Part shown: positions 1 to 8,453 of the stretch, piece by piece
How the letters are laid out: every line of letters starts with the position of its first letter
How positions within the stretch are numbered: position 1 is the stretch's first letter
NCBI RefSeq assembly: GCF_028283705.1
Contig: NZ_JAPWKD010000009.1
Coordinates: 1-50,772, forward strand
Length of the DNA stretch: 50,772 bases
Reading direction: 5' to 3'
From: Pantoea sp.
GTDB lineage: Bacteria; Pseudomonadota; Gammaproteobacteria; Enterobacterales; Enterobacteriaceae
Translations under genes and position numbers: made by a program
The notes under the pieces: model-generated
Told to the model about the DNA's origin: nothing
What the model saw: the letters and a program-made list of their open reading frames with translations, nothing else
Database searches by the model: none

Positions 1-102
1 AACGCCAGAGGCGTTTTGGTTGAGAGACCAGAGAAGATTTTCAGCTTGATTCATCCGGATAGATTCGTGCGGCCTGAGAGGGCGGTGCGGATAGACAGAA
101 TT
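1..102 (+). other. 23S-5S rRNA intergenic spacer
   Basis: This transcribed spacer precedes the 5S gene. It contains a perfect 6-bp hairpin at its first bases (AACGCC/GGCGTT, 1-15) and the conserved GAGAAGATTTTCAGC segment known from E. coli 23S-5S spacers. No tRNA is present between 23S and 5S here. Confidence 0.75.
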
Positions 103-222
103 TGCCTGGCGGCTGTAGCGCGGTGGTCCCACCTGACCCCATGCCGAACTCAGAAGTGAAACGCCGTAGCGCCGATGGTAGTGTGGGGTCTCCCCATGCG
201 AGAGTAGGGAACTGCCAGGCAT
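103..222 (+). rRNA. rrf: 5S ribosomal RNA
   Basis: This 120-nt gene matches the enterobacterial 5S rRNA almost base for base from memory: it starts TGCCTGGCGGC, ends GGAACTGCCAGGCAT, and its two ends pair to form helix I. It is the last gene of an rRNA operon. The preceding 102 bases look like the 23S-5S spacer, with the conserved stretch GAGAAGATTTTCAGC, so the 23S 3' end should lie just left of the window. The neighbour kgtP points to the locus equivalent to E. coli rrnG. Confidence 0.97.
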
Positions 223-236
223 CAATCAAGTGAAGA

Positions 237-265
237 AGCCCTGAACGAAAGTTCAGGGCTTTTTT
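237..265 (+). terminator. rRNA operon terminator
   Basis: A GC-rich stem (AGCCCTGAAC / GTTCAGGGCT) with a GAAA tetraloop is followed directly by a run of T. It lies 15 nt after the 5S gene and is a textbook intrinsic terminator for the rrn operon. Confidence 0.92.
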
Positions 266-350
266 ACGTCTGAAAATCGCCCCACAAACCTCTTCCCGGT
301 CACATTTTGTCATTCGGATATTTGCCCGCTTCACCTGACGGGCCAACAAA

Positions 351-380
351 TGCTTTACTCAATGCTTTGGCGTTTATTAT
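351..380 (+). promoter_or_regulatory. possible kgtP promoter
   Basis: A TATTAT -10-like hexamer (375-380) lies 21 nt before the kgtP start, with only weak -35 candidates (TGCTTT or TTTACT near 351-359). A small GCCCG/CGGGC hairpin at 324-343 sits just upstream. This is a pattern match only. Confidence 0.3.
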
Positions 381-401
381 CCGCAAGGAAAAGAGGAAAG
401 C

Positions 402-1706
402 ATGACAGACTCTCTACAACAAAAAGTGGTACCACACGACACGACGACCATTAGCAAACAACGCATCTGGGCGATTGTTGGTGCTTCATCAGGCAACCTG
501 GTGGAGTGGTTCGATTTCTATGTTTATTCGTTCTTCTCACTCTATTTCGCCCATATCTTTTTCCCATCGGGCGATACCACCACGCAATTACTGCAAACCG
601 CAGGTGTATTTGCCGCAGGATTTTTGATGCGTCCTATTGGTGGCTGGTTATTTGGTTATATTGCCGATCGCCACGGACGAAAAAACTCCATGCTGATCTC
701 AGTTTGTATGATGTGTCTCGGTTCGCTGGTGATTGCCTGTCTGCCCGGATATGGGGCAATTGGCATTGCCGCGCCCACGATTCTGCTGCTGGCGCGCATG
801 TTTCAGGGGCTGTCCGTGGGTGGAGAATATGGCACCAGCGCAACTTATATGAGTGAAGTGGCGCTGGAAGGACGCAAAGGGTTCTACGCTTCATTCCAGT
901 ACGTGACCTTAATCGGTGGGCAGTTACTGGCAGTGCTTACCGTGGTGGTGCTGCAACAAATTCTCAGTGATGAACAACTACATAGCTGGGGATGGCGTAT
1001 CCCATTCTTCCTGGGCGCTATTCTGGCAGTTGTCGCACTCTGGCTGCGTCGCTCGCTCAATGAAACTTCAGAGAAAAAACACCGCGAACATCGTGATGCT
1101 GGCAGTATCCTTGGTCTGCTGCGCAATCACTCTCGTGCTTTTCTGATGGTGCTGGGTTTTACTGCCGGTGGTTCACTCAGTTTTTATACCTTTACTACCT
1201 ATATGCAAAAATACCTGGTCAATACCGCCGGGATGGATGCACGCAGCGCGAGTGCATTAATGACCGGGGCGTTGCTGGTATTTATGTTGATTCAGCCGAT
1301 TATCGGCGCGTTATCCGATAAAATCGGCCGCCGTGCATCCATGATAATTTTTGGTGCGGGTGCAGCGATTTGTACCGTACCGATTCTGACGCTGCTACAA
1401 AATGTGCAGAGTGGCTGGCTGGCATTTCTTCTGGTGATGGTAGCGTTGGTCATCACCAGCTTCTATACCGCTATCAGCGGCATACTTAAAGCAGAGATGT
1501 TCCCGCCGGAGGTGCGAGCACTGGGTGTCGGCTTATCTTATGCAGTGGCAAATGCTATTTTTGGCGGTTCTGCCGAGTACGTTGCGTTGCTGCTGAAAAA
1601 AGAAGGCGTGGAAACCAGTTTCTTCTGGTATGTGTCAGCAATGGGCGCATTAGCATTTCTGGTGTCACTGATGCTGCATCGCAAAGGGAAGGGGATTAAG
1701 TTATAA
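402..1706 (+). CDS. kgtP: alpha-ketoglutarate permease (MFS)
   Basis: This 434-residue inner-membrane protein imports 2-oxoglutarate by proton symport in its family. It has the expected twelve hydrophobic segments and metabolite-H+ symporter signatures: [15 protein letters not shown] at the N-terminus, [10 protein letters not shown] in the loop after helix 2, and LSDKIGRR in the matching loop of the second half. E. coli KgtP is 432 residues, so the gene looks complete. The ATG is preceded by an AGAGGA ribosome site about 5 nt upstream. Its place beside the 5S gene and opposite pssA is the same as in E. coli, where yfiM lies between them; yfiM is absent here. The neighbourhood supports orthology as strongly as the sequence does. 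Confidence 0.95.
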   Translation: MTDSLQQKVVPHDTTTISKQRIWAIVGASSGNLVEWFDFYVYSFFSLYFAHIFFPSGDTTTQLLQTAGVFAAGFLMRPIGGWLFGYIADRHGRKNSMLISVCMMCLGSLVIACLPGYGAIGIAAPTILLLARMFQGLSVGGEYGTSATYMSEVALEGRKGFYASFQYVTLIGGQLLAVLTVVVLQQILSDEQLHSWGWRIPFFLGAILAVVALWLRRSLNETSEKKHREHRDAGSILGLLRNHSRAFLMVLGFTAGGSLSFYTFTTYMQKYLVNTAGMDARSASALMTGALLVFMLIQPIIGALSDKIGRRASMIIFGAGAAICTVPILTLLQNVQSGWLAFLLVMVALVITSFYTAISGILKAEMFPPEVRALGVGLSYAVANAIFGGSAEYVALLLKKEGVETSFFWYVSAMGALAFLVSLMLHRKGKGIKL

Positions 1707-1711
1707 AATGG

Positions 1712-1737
1712 CTGGCCGCTCCTCACTGAGCGGCCAG
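1712..1737. terminator. hairpin between convergent kgtP and pssA
   Basis: A 10-bp stem (CTGGCCGCTC / GAGCGGCCAG, loop CTCACT) fills the gap between the convergent kgtP and pssA stops. The U-tract is poor on the plus side and weak (ATTTTAT) on the minus side. It could serve both genes but is not an ideal terminator. Confidence 0.6.
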
Positions 1738-1741
1738 GGTC

Positions 1742-3097
1742 TCACAGCAGACGGCTGATAAGACGATCGATCCGGATCCGCCGCAGACGACGAATCAACT
1801 TGCGCACTTTTGCCGGATAGTCGGCAATGCTCTCCAGCTCACGGAAATGCTGCACCACCGTGGTATGTGTACGGATCAATGCCAGTTCCCGCTCACGTTG
1901 TTCAGCCAGCTGATTCATCGGGTCATGGATCAACACCGCATTTTCCAGATCGAGCCGCCAGGCGCGTGGATTGAGGTTATTGCCGGTGATCATCATCCAT
2001 TCATCGTCCACCCAGATGCCTTTCAGATGGTAGCTATTTTCACCATCTTTCCACAGGCGCACCGTCAGCTGACCATTGTTGACGTAATATTGCAGGCGGC
2101 TGAGGAAACGGCGCAGGTTAATCTCGTAGAGATAAGGCAACGCACCGATAATCTTAAAGGGCTGCTCAGGTGGAATATAAAAGTCGTTGGCCGTTTTGTC
2201 CCCGATGATGATCTCAACCTCTTTTCCCTGACGCAGTAAATGGATCAGGTTACGCACCAGGATAGCGGGCAGATTGAAATAAGGCGTACACAGGGTGAGT
2301 TTACGCTCGGCACAGGGCATTAAATGGAAGATGGTTTTATTCAGCAGGCTACGTTTGCCCAAGCCCACCAATGGTGTGACTGTCAGCGTTTCGTTGCCCG
2401 CATTACCGGTAAACTGATAGTTGAAGCCACGCAGATCCTGGCGGAACTGGCGGGTTTCATTTTTGATTTCCGGGCTTGAAGGGCGTTCGGACTGATCAAG
2501 ACGGTGCACCGCATCTGATTGCTTCAGATTCTCACAGATCCACTGATACATGGTATCGGCCAGCTGCGGGTTGCGGATTAGCTGATAGCGGTCATAACGG
2601 TATTTATCATGCTGATGCAGATAGACATCGTTCAGGCTGGCACCGCTATACAACAGCGTGTCATCAATGATAAAGCCTTTCAAATGCAGTACGCCCAGCG
2701 CTTCACGGGTGTTCACCGGAATACCATACACCGGAATGGCGATATCCGGATGCTGCGTCGCCATCTCGCAATACCAGTCGGCATTGGTGAAGCCTCGTGC
2801 TGCGCCGATGCGGCCACGTTGCGCACGATGCCAGTCCACCAGAATACTGATATCCAGTTCAGGATGTGCCTGACGCGCAGCATACAGTGCCTGCATAATG
2901 CCACGTCCACCATCATCATTTTCCAGGTAAAGCGCAGCGATACAGATACGTTTTTCTGCAGCGGCAATTTTCGTCAGCAGGGTTTCGCGAAATTCAGCGG
3001 GCGAGTAAAGCGTGGTCACATCCGACACGGATTGTGACAGTTTAGGCAGCTGTGCGAGGTGTTGTTGGTGTTTATTGCGTTTGAATTTAGACAACAT
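1742..3097 (-). CDS. pssA: CDP-diacylglycerol-serine O-phosphatidyltransferase
   Basis: Phosphatidylserine synthase joins CDP-diacylglycerol and serine, the committed step to phosphatidylethanolamine. It is a phospholipase-D-superfamily enzyme with two HKD motifs, both visible: H138-x-K140 followed by D145 in VLHLKGFIIDD, and YHLKGIWVDD near residue 357 followed by TGNNLNPRAW. The C-terminus is strongly basic (RKLIRRLRRIRIDR), fitting its peripheral association with ribosomes and membrane. The ATG at 3097 is chosen over a GTG one codon upstream because it gives MLSKFKRNK and 451 residues, exactly the E. coli protein. A GAAGAAG stretch lies upstream. It is co-directional with pat, 117 bp away. 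Confidence 0.97.
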   Translation of the reverse strand: MLSKFKRNKHQQHLAQLPKLSQSVSDVTTLYSPAEFRETLLTKIAAAEKRICIAALYLENDDGGRGIMQALYAARQAHPELDISILVDWHRAQRGRIGAARGFTNADWYCEMATQHPDIAIPVYGIPVNTREALGVLHLKGFIIDDTLLYSGASLNDVYLHQHDKYRYDRYQLIRNPQLADTMYQWICENLKQSDAVHRLDQSERPSSPEIKNETRQFRQDLRGFNYQFTGNAGNETLTVTPLVGLGKRSLLNKTIFHLMPCAERKLTLCTPYFNLPAILVRNLIHLLRQGKEVEIIIGDKTANDFYIPPEQPFKIIGALPYLYEINLRRFLSRLQYYVNNGQLTVRLWKDGENSYHLKGIWVDDEWMMITGNNLNPRAWRLDLENAVLIHDPMNQLAEQRERELALIRTHTTVVQHFRELESIADYPAKVRKLIRRLRRIRIDRLISRLL

Positions 3098-3214
3098 CAC
3101 GGTGCACTTCTTCTCTGTTCATTGCATGGCCTTTTGCCATCAAATCATGATCCTAACGCGCGATAATAACATCAACCGGCGGGCCCGGGGGGATTTTTAC
3201 CTTTCTCTACAAGG

Positions 3215-5872
3215 TTAGTCGATGCCATCATTTAAGGGTAAATTGAGGCTGACAATTCCGTCATCCAGTTGAATATTCACACGAAAGTTAAGTTTTCGTG
3301 CCAGCGTAATCATGCCGGTATTGTGTGGCATGGTGATACCGTTCAATTGTTGCAGACCGTGATCGCGGGTATAGCGAATCATCTTCTCCAGCAGGCGTCT
3401 GCCCATGCCCAGCCCTTTGAGATCTGAACGCACCAGGACAGAAAACTCAGCATCAATGTTATCGGCATCAGAAATGGCACGCGTCACCCCAATAATCTCT
3501 TGTTGATTTGCCTGCTGACGCACCGCCACAATCGCCATTTCTCGGTCATAATCGATCTGCGTCATATTGGCCAAATCCTCATGAGTGAATTCGTTGATCT
3601 CACTGAAATAGCGGTAGTAGAGATCTTCTTTGGTCACCTGCGCAATAAAGTCACGCAGCAGCGGTTCATCTTCAGGCAGGATGGGACGGAACAGGCAATG
3701 CTGACCATCCTTCAACGCGAACTGCTCCTCAAGGTGATGAGGATAGGGGCGAATCGCCAGCCGGGCTTCGTTATCGCCGTGGAAAGGGGCCAGCTGGAGC
3801 GTGACATCCAGCAACGTAAATTCCTCCCCGGCGGCCAGTAGTGGGTGAATATCCAGTCGCTGAATCTCCGGGCAATCCACCACCAGGTTAGAAACCTGCA
3901 CCAGTAGCTGACTAAGCGCCGGAATATTTAACGGCCGCAGGGCGCTGCGGCTACGCACTTTGCCACTCTTCATCGCCTGGATCACCAGATAACGCGCCAG
4001 CGTCATATTGAGTGGCGGCAGGGCAACGGCGGCCTGTTTATCTGGCTGCCATTCAACGCCGCCTTCGCCCAGCAAAATAATCGGGCCAAACAGCGGATCC
4101 TGTTCGACCACCACGCGCAGCTCCTGTGCACCGGCGCGATTCGCCATGCTCTGTACCAGCAGGCCATCAATACGCGCGTGCGGATGGGTCTGGCGCACGC
4201 GGTCAAAAATGGCTTCAGCAGCCTGCTCCACTTCTGCGGCACTGCGCAGATAAAGCATCACCCCCTGCACCTCGGATTTATGCGGGATATCTGGCGAACG
4301 AAGTTTGAGTGCCACGGGATAGCCAATCTGCCCGGCAATACTGGCTGCCGCAGCGCTGTCAGCTGCAATCCAGGTCGGCAAAGTTGCCAAACCATAGGCT
4401 TCCAGCACGGGCTGCACCTCGTGGGTATCCAGCGTGGTGATGCCTTGATCGAGCGCCTGCTGAATCAGCTGGTGCGCCTGCGCGCTATTCTGCGTTAGCC
4501 CTGGTGGTAGCGCGGGCGTTTCACGCAGTTGCTTCTGATTGCGACGATACTCCACCTGATGCATAAACGCGGTGACAGTCCCCTCCGGGGTGCGCCACGT
4601 GGGGATGCCCGCCCTGGTGAAGGCACGCCGTGCGTCCTGCGAGGAGAACTCGCCGCACCAGTTAGTCAGCAATGTCACCTGTTTGCCACGCGGATGGCGG
4701 GTAATTGCCTCAATGATTTGCGCAGCAGTTTCGCTGGCAGGCGATACCGCGCTCGGCGCGTGGATGATCATCAACGCATCCAACTCGTGGCTATCAAGCA
4801 GCTTCTCAATGCAGGCGACATAGCGTTCCGGAGTGGCATCATCTTTCAAGTCAAGAGGATTGCCGCGTCCCACTCCCTCCGGCAGCAGCGCCGCCAGCGC
4901 CTGCAAGGTCTCTTCGCTCAGTGTCGCCAGTTTGCCATTGCGCGCGTAGAGCTCATCCAGCGCCAGGGCTGCCGGGGCGGCACCATTGCTGATGATCATC
5001 AGACGATCGCCGCGTAGCGGACGCATATGGCTGAGTGATTCGACGGCAGAAAACAGTTCATGGGTATCCTGCACGCGCAGCAGACCAGCACGCTGGATAG
5101 CCGCATCCCAGGCGGCATCCAGCCCGCTATGGGTGCCAATCATCGCCTGGGCCTGATGGCTGCGGCCACTTTTGATCACCAAAATGGGTTTATTACGCGA
5201 GGCGCTACGTGATGCAGAAACAAAGCGGCGCGCATCGCTGAGATGTTCCAGGTACAGCAGAATGGCGCTGGTTTTGCCGTCGCGCGCGAGAAAATCGAGC
5301 AGATCATCAACATCAATATCAAGACTGTCACCGAGGGCAATAAACCAGGAGAACCCAAGGTTACGCTGTTGTGCCCAGTCGAGGATGGTGTTCGACACCG
5401 CCGCCGATTGCGAAATAAAGGCGATGCGGCCTTTCGCGATCGGCACCGGGGAAAAGCTGGCATTCAGACCTTGCCAGGGCGCAAGCAATCCAAGGCTGTT
5501 GGGGCCGAGCAGGCGGATCTGCCACTGGCTGGCGCAGGCTTTCAGTTCTTCCAGCTGGCTGGCCGGTGCAGAGAGGATAATGCAGGCTTTACAGCCTTTT
5601 TCGCCCAGTTGTTGCAGCAGTTCGAGGTTGCGTCGGGCATGGGTGCAGATGACAGCAAGATCCGGGGCGAAGGGCAGGCTGGCAATGTCCGGCCAGGCCA
5701 ATACACCGCTCACGGCTTTATATTTGGGCGTCACCGGTAATACCGGGCCGCTAAAGCCCCCCGCCAGCAGGTTGCGCATCATAAAGTAACCCGCACGACC
5801 GGGTTTCACCGAGGCACCAATTACCGCAATGGATTTAGGTCGTAACAGCGCTTCCAGCCCGCGTTGGCTCAT
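3215..5872 (-). CDS. pat: protein lysine acetyltransferase Pat (PatZ/YfiQ)
   Basis: This enzyme transfers acetyl groups from acetyl-CoA to protein lysines; acetyl-CoA synthetase is the classic target. The 885 residues show the family order. First is a CoA-binding Rossmann domain (SIAVIGAS near 14-21). Next come succinyl-CoA-ligase-like and ATP-grasp regions (GYPVALKLRSPDIPHKSEVQG in the middle, LGEGGVEW later). Last is a C-terminal GNAT domain (about 730-880) with the acetyl-CoA loop VRSDLKGLGMGRRL. Two ATGs are adjacent; the second (5872) is preferred because AGGAG then lies 6 nt upstream and the protein starts MSQRGLEALL as in E. coli. It sits between pssA and tapT as in E. coli. CRP control is known in E. 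coli but no site was identified here. Confidence 0.95.
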   Translation of the reverse strand: MSQRGLEALLRPKSIAVIGASVKPGRAGYFMMRNLLAGGFSGPVLPVTPKYKAVSGVLAWPDIASLPFAPDLAVICTHARRNLELLQQLGEKGCKACIILSAPASQLEELKACASQWQIRLLGPNSLGLLAPWQGLNASFSPVPIAKGRIAFISQSAAVSNTILDWAQQRNLGFSWFIALGDSLDIDVDDLLDFLARDGKTSAILLYLEHLSDARRFVSASRSASRNKPILVIKSGRSHQAQAMIGTHSGLDAAWDAAIQRAGLLRVQDTHELFSAVESLSHMRPLRGDRLMIISNGAAPAALALDELYARNGKLATLSEETLQALAALLPEGVGRGNPLDLKDDATPERYVACIEKLLDSHELDALMIIHAPSAVSPASETAAQIIEAITRHPRGKQVTLLTNWCGEFSSQDARRAFTRAGIPTWRTPEGTVTAFMHQVEYRRNQKQLRETPALPPGLTQNSAQAHQLIQQALDQGITTLDTHEVQPVLEAYGLATLPTWIAADSAAAASIAGQIGYPVALKLRSPDIPHKSEVQGVMLYLRSAAEVEQAAEAIFDRVRQTHPHARIDGLLVQSMANRAGAQELRVVVEQDPLFGPIILLGEGGVEWQPDKQAAVALPPLNMTLARYLVIQAMKSGKVRSRSALRPLNIPALSQLLVQVSNLVVDCPEIQRLDIHPLLAAGEEFTLLDVTLQLAPFHGDNEARLAIRPYPHHLEEQFALKDGQHCLFRPILPEDEPLLRDFIAQVTKEDLYYRYFSEINEFTHEDLANMTQIDYDREMAIVAVRQQANQQEIIGVTRAISDADNIDAEFSVLVRSDLKGLGMGRRLLEKMIRYTRDHGLQQLNGITMPHNTGMITLARKLNFRVNIQLDDGIVSLNLPLNDGID

Positions 5873-5949
5873 CATGCACTCCTGACATGGGGATTTGCAT
5901 GATTGTAAACGCTTTTGGTGCCGTTTGCCGATTCACCGATCGCAGTCTG

Positions 5950-6642
5950 CTACAGGGCTTCGTCCAGCGCGTGTACAGGATGATGCGGCTTTCCGGCCAG
6001 ATACGCCTGACGGAACTGTTCGAAATGCTGTTGCAAAGCGTTGGCCGCTGCTGCATCACCCGCCTGCTCCAGCAGGGCGGCGGCGACTTCAGCAGTGCAG
6101 TGCTGGCCTTCACCATGTGCTTCACGCAGCGTGTAACGCGAAGGCGTGGTGACATTCAGTGACATCACCGGAAATGCATCCAGCCACGGGCTTTTGCGGA
6201 ACATTTTGCGGGCTTCAGTCCAGGTACCGTCGAGCATAATAAACAGCGGTGGTTTGCCGGTGGTTGGCGGTTCGGTCAATACCGCACGGCCAGGATCGGC
6301 ATAGGAAGCGGGGAACACCACCAGAGGCTGGTATTCACTCATCTGCACCGCCTGTAATAATGCTGCATCCGGCTCGGTACGCGACCAGCCGAATGCCAGC
6401 GTATCTGGCAAGATGTCGGCGATAAGGCGTCCGGTGTTGCTCGGCTTCATTGGTTCGGTATCAAACATCACCAGACAGAAACGGCTACGCGCGGTTTGCG
6501 GTTGTAAGCTGGCACAGACGCAATGTTTATGCGGCAAAAGACAGCCCTGACAGCGGATAACACGATTTCCTCGTGCCAGAAAGGGGCGCGTGGCGCGGGC
6601 AAGGCGTTGCGAACGCAAACGCAGGACAGCATTTTCAGACAT
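5950..6642 (-). CDS. tapT: tRNA-uridine aminocarboxypropyltransferase (DTW domain)
   Basis: TapT (YfiP) is known to transfer the aminocarboxypropyl group of S-adenosylmethionine to U47 of several tRNAs. The 230-residue product has a zinc-like cluster near the N-terminus (CQGCLLPHKHCVC), the segment FDTEPMKPSNTGRLIADILP, and the DTW-type motif MLDGTWTEARKMFRKS. All are characteristic of DTW proteins. The ATG at 6642 is chosen over a frame opening 54 codons further upstream because it gives MSENAVLRLR, matching the E. coli start and length (232 residues). The gene lies 88 bp after trxC and 77 bp before pat, all on the same strand. Confidence 0.92.
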   Translation of the reverse strand: MSENAVLRLRSQRLARATRPFLARGNRVIRCQGCLLPHKHCVCASLQPQTARSRFCLVMFDTEPMKPSNTGRLIADILPDTLAFGWSRTEPDAALLQAVQMSEYQPLVVFPASYADPGRAVLTEPPTTGKPPLFIMLDGTWTEARKMFRKSPWLDAFPVMSLNVTTPSRYTLREAHGEGQHCTAEVAAALLEQAGDAAAANALQQHFEQFRQAYLAGKPHHPVHALDEAL

Positions 6643-6701
6643 AACACTCAGGCGGGCAGAAAAAACACAATTGTAATGGAATTGCCGCAGAAAGGTAATA
6701 T

Positions 6702-6720
6702 GGCCAGCGCAAGGCTGGCC
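6702..6720 (-). terminator. weak hairpin after trxC
   Basis: A 7-bp stem GGCCAGC/GCTGGCC lies 11 nt after the trxC stop. It is followed on the minus strand by ATATT rather than a U-run, so at best it partly uncouples trxC from tapT. Confidence 0.4.
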
Positions 6721-6730
6721 AGGGGCAGGA

Positions 6731-7150
6731 TCACAGCGATTCGTCGAGCCATTCATTAAAGGGTGCTTTGGGCATGGCACCATTGAGCATATCGACCATT
6801 TCACCGTTCTTAAACAGCATGATGGTGGGAATGCTGCGAATGCGAAAACGCGAGCTGAGTGCGGGTTCTGCTTCGGTATTAACCTTCACAAAACGCACTT
6901 TACCACGACGCTCATCGGCGACATCTTTGAACACCGGTGCGAAGTTGACGCAAGGACCACACCACGGTGCCCAGAAATCGACCACTACCGGCAGATCATC
7001 CTGCAAATATTTATCCAGCGTCGCGGCCGTCGCGCTGACCACTTCACCGTTGAACAACTCACCGCCGCAGCGGCCACACTTGGCTCCATCGGCAATGCGT
7101 GCATCGGGCACGCGATTGGTTGCCTGACAGGAGGCGCATACCGTATTCAT
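6731..7150 (-). CDS. trxC: thioredoxin 2
   Basis: This 139-residue cytoplasmic disulfide reductase has the TrxC-specific N-terminal zinc finger, with Cys5, Cys8, Cys25 and Cys28 (CASC and CGRC). The thioredoxin fold carries the active site W63-C-G-P-C67, and a cis-proline motif (IPTIM) follows. Zinc binding by the extra domain tunes its redox behaviour in E. coli, where oxidative stress through OxyR induces it. No OxyR site could be called here. A GAGGT ribosome site precedes the ATG. It is divergent from yfiF across 155 bp. Its length equals that of the E. coli protein. Confidence 0.97.
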   Translation of the reverse strand: MNTVCASCQATNRVPDARIADGAKCGRCGGELFNGEVVSATAATLDKYLQDDLPVVVDFWAPWCGPCVNFAPVFKDVADERRGKVRFVKVNTEAEPALSSRFRIRSIPTIMLFKNGEMVDMLNGAMPKAPFNEWLDESL

Positions 7151-7305
7151 AGTTACCTCAACCGGACCTGTAAAACTTACGATTGCCGAGCATTATGAAA
7201 GGGTTGAGTGCTATGCTCAATCTGGATTGCCCAATAGGTTCAATAGTTGATAGCTAAGCGCCTACACATCAGGTAATCTTCGCGCTCTCAATGCTGGAGG
7301 AACAG

Positions 7306-8418
7306 ATGAACGACGAATTTAAAGGCAAAAGCGGCAAGGTAAAAGTGATGTATGTACGTGGTGAGGATGAGGGCCAGAAAGGCTCGCGTGCGCCAAACCC
7401 CCGTACCGGCAAAGGCGGCCGTACTGCTGCGCGCCAGGAAGATAATCGTCGTTCCGGGCCTCGTAGCGGACGTAATAATGAAGAGGGTGGCCGTAACGCC
7501 GGTCCTCGTGGCGGACGTAATAGTGAAGAAGGTGGCCGCAGTGCCGGTCGTCGTAACGACCGCGAATCCTCGCGTGGCTATGAAGATTCACCGTGGCGCA
7601 CTGTTTCGCGTCCACCGGTTAGTGAAGAAAGCCTGTCTGATGAGGCGGGTAGCAGCAAGCCTGCTATCGATCCGGAGCAGATTCGCCGTCAGCGTCAGGA
7701 AGAGACGCGCGTTTACGGTGAAAATGCCTGTCAGGCATTGTTCCAGAGTCGTCCTGAAAGCATCGTACGTGCCTGGTTTGTGCAGAGCGTGACGCCGCGC
7801 TTCCGCGAAACCTTGCGCTGGCTGGCGGCCAATCGTAAAGCCTATCACGTGGTTGAAGATGCCGAACTGGCGAAAGCCTCAGGCACTGAACATCATGGCG
7901 GCGTTTGCTTCATTATCAAAAAACGCATGGGCATGGCGGTTTCTGAATGGTTAAGCCAGGCCGAAGCCAAAGATTGCGTGCTGGCGCTGGAAGATGTCAG
8001 CAACCCGCATAACCTCGGCGGCATCATGCGTAGCTGCGCGCACTTTGGCGTGAAGGGCCTGCTGGTCAATGACGCATCGCTGCTGGAATCAGGTGCAGCG
8101 GTACGTACCGCAGAAGGCGGTGCCGAGCATGTCCAGGCGATCAGCGGTGAGAGCTTCTCCGAGGGTCTGGAAGCGTTCCGTAAAGCGGGCTACACCATTG
8201 TGACCACTTCAAGCCATGAAGGTACGCCGCTGGCGAAAGCTGAATTACCGGCCAAAATGGTGCTGGTGCTGGGTCAGGAGCGTGAAGGTCTGTCCGACAG
8301 CGCATTCCAGCAGGGCGACATGAGCCTGTCGATTGGCGGCACCGGCAACGTGGAAAGCCTTAACGTGTCGGTAGCTACCGGCATCCTGCTCGCCGAATGG
8401 TGGCGACAGAACGCATAA
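7306..8418 (+). CDS. yfiF: TrmH-family tRNA/rRNA methyltransferase YfiF
   Basis: This is a SPOUT-class 2'-O-ribose methyltransferase-like protein whose RNA target is not established. From about residue 130 it shows a small substrate-binding domain ([12 protein letters not shown]), then the SpoU catalytic domain with N-x-x-N/H-G-G ([13 protein letters not shown]), [10 protein letters not shown] and [16 protein letters not shown]. The first 115 residues are an Arg/Gly-rich disordered tail containing two 15-residue tandem repeats. The ATG at 7306 is chosen because GGAGG lies 5 nt upstream and the protein then begins [18 protein letters not shown] as in E. coli. The result is 370 residues against about 345 in E. 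coli; the difference lies in the tail. An intrinsic terminator follows. Confidence 0.9.
   Translation: MNDEFKGKSGKVKVMYVRGEDEGQKGSRAPNPRTGKGGRTAARQEDNRRSGPRSGRNNEEGGRNAGPRGGRNSEEGGRSAGRRNDRESSRGYEDSPWRTVSRPPVSEESLSDEAGSSKPAIDPEQIRRQRQEETRVYGENACQALFQSRPESIVRAWFVQSVTPRFRETLRWLAANRKAYHVVEDAELAKASGTEHHGGVCFIIKKRMGMAVSEWLSQAEAKDCVLALEDVSNPHNLGGIMRSCAHFGVKGLLVNDASLLESGAAVRTAEGGAEHVQAISGESFSEGLEAFRKAGYTIVTTSSHEGTPLAKAELPAKMVLVLGQEREGLSDSAFQQGDMSLSIGGTGNVESLNVSVATGILLAEWWRQNA
7468..7557 (+). repeat. two tandem 45-nt coding repeats in yfiF
   Basis: Units 7468-7512 and 7513-7557 are imperfect copies encoding [15 protein letters not shown] and [15 protein letters not shown]. They stay in frame (15 codons each) and expand the RGG-like basic tail of YfiF. 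Confidence 0.85.
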
Positions 8419-8419
8419 A

Positions 8420-8443
8420 AAAACGGGCCGAATGGCCCGTTTT
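8420..8443. terminator. bidirectional terminator yfiF/emrB
   Basis: The stem AAAACGGGCC/GGCCCGTTTT with a GAAT loop has A-runs and T-runs on both sides. It sits between the convergent yfiF and emrB stops and can terminate both. Confidence 0.88.
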
Positions 8444-8453
8444 GCTTTCTGGC

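Noticed and set aside
7204..7220. TTGAG/CTCAA inverted repeat between trxC and yfiF as an OxyR site.
   Set aside because: It is a short 5-bp dyad that does not match the four-element OxyR pattern; too weak to report as a site.
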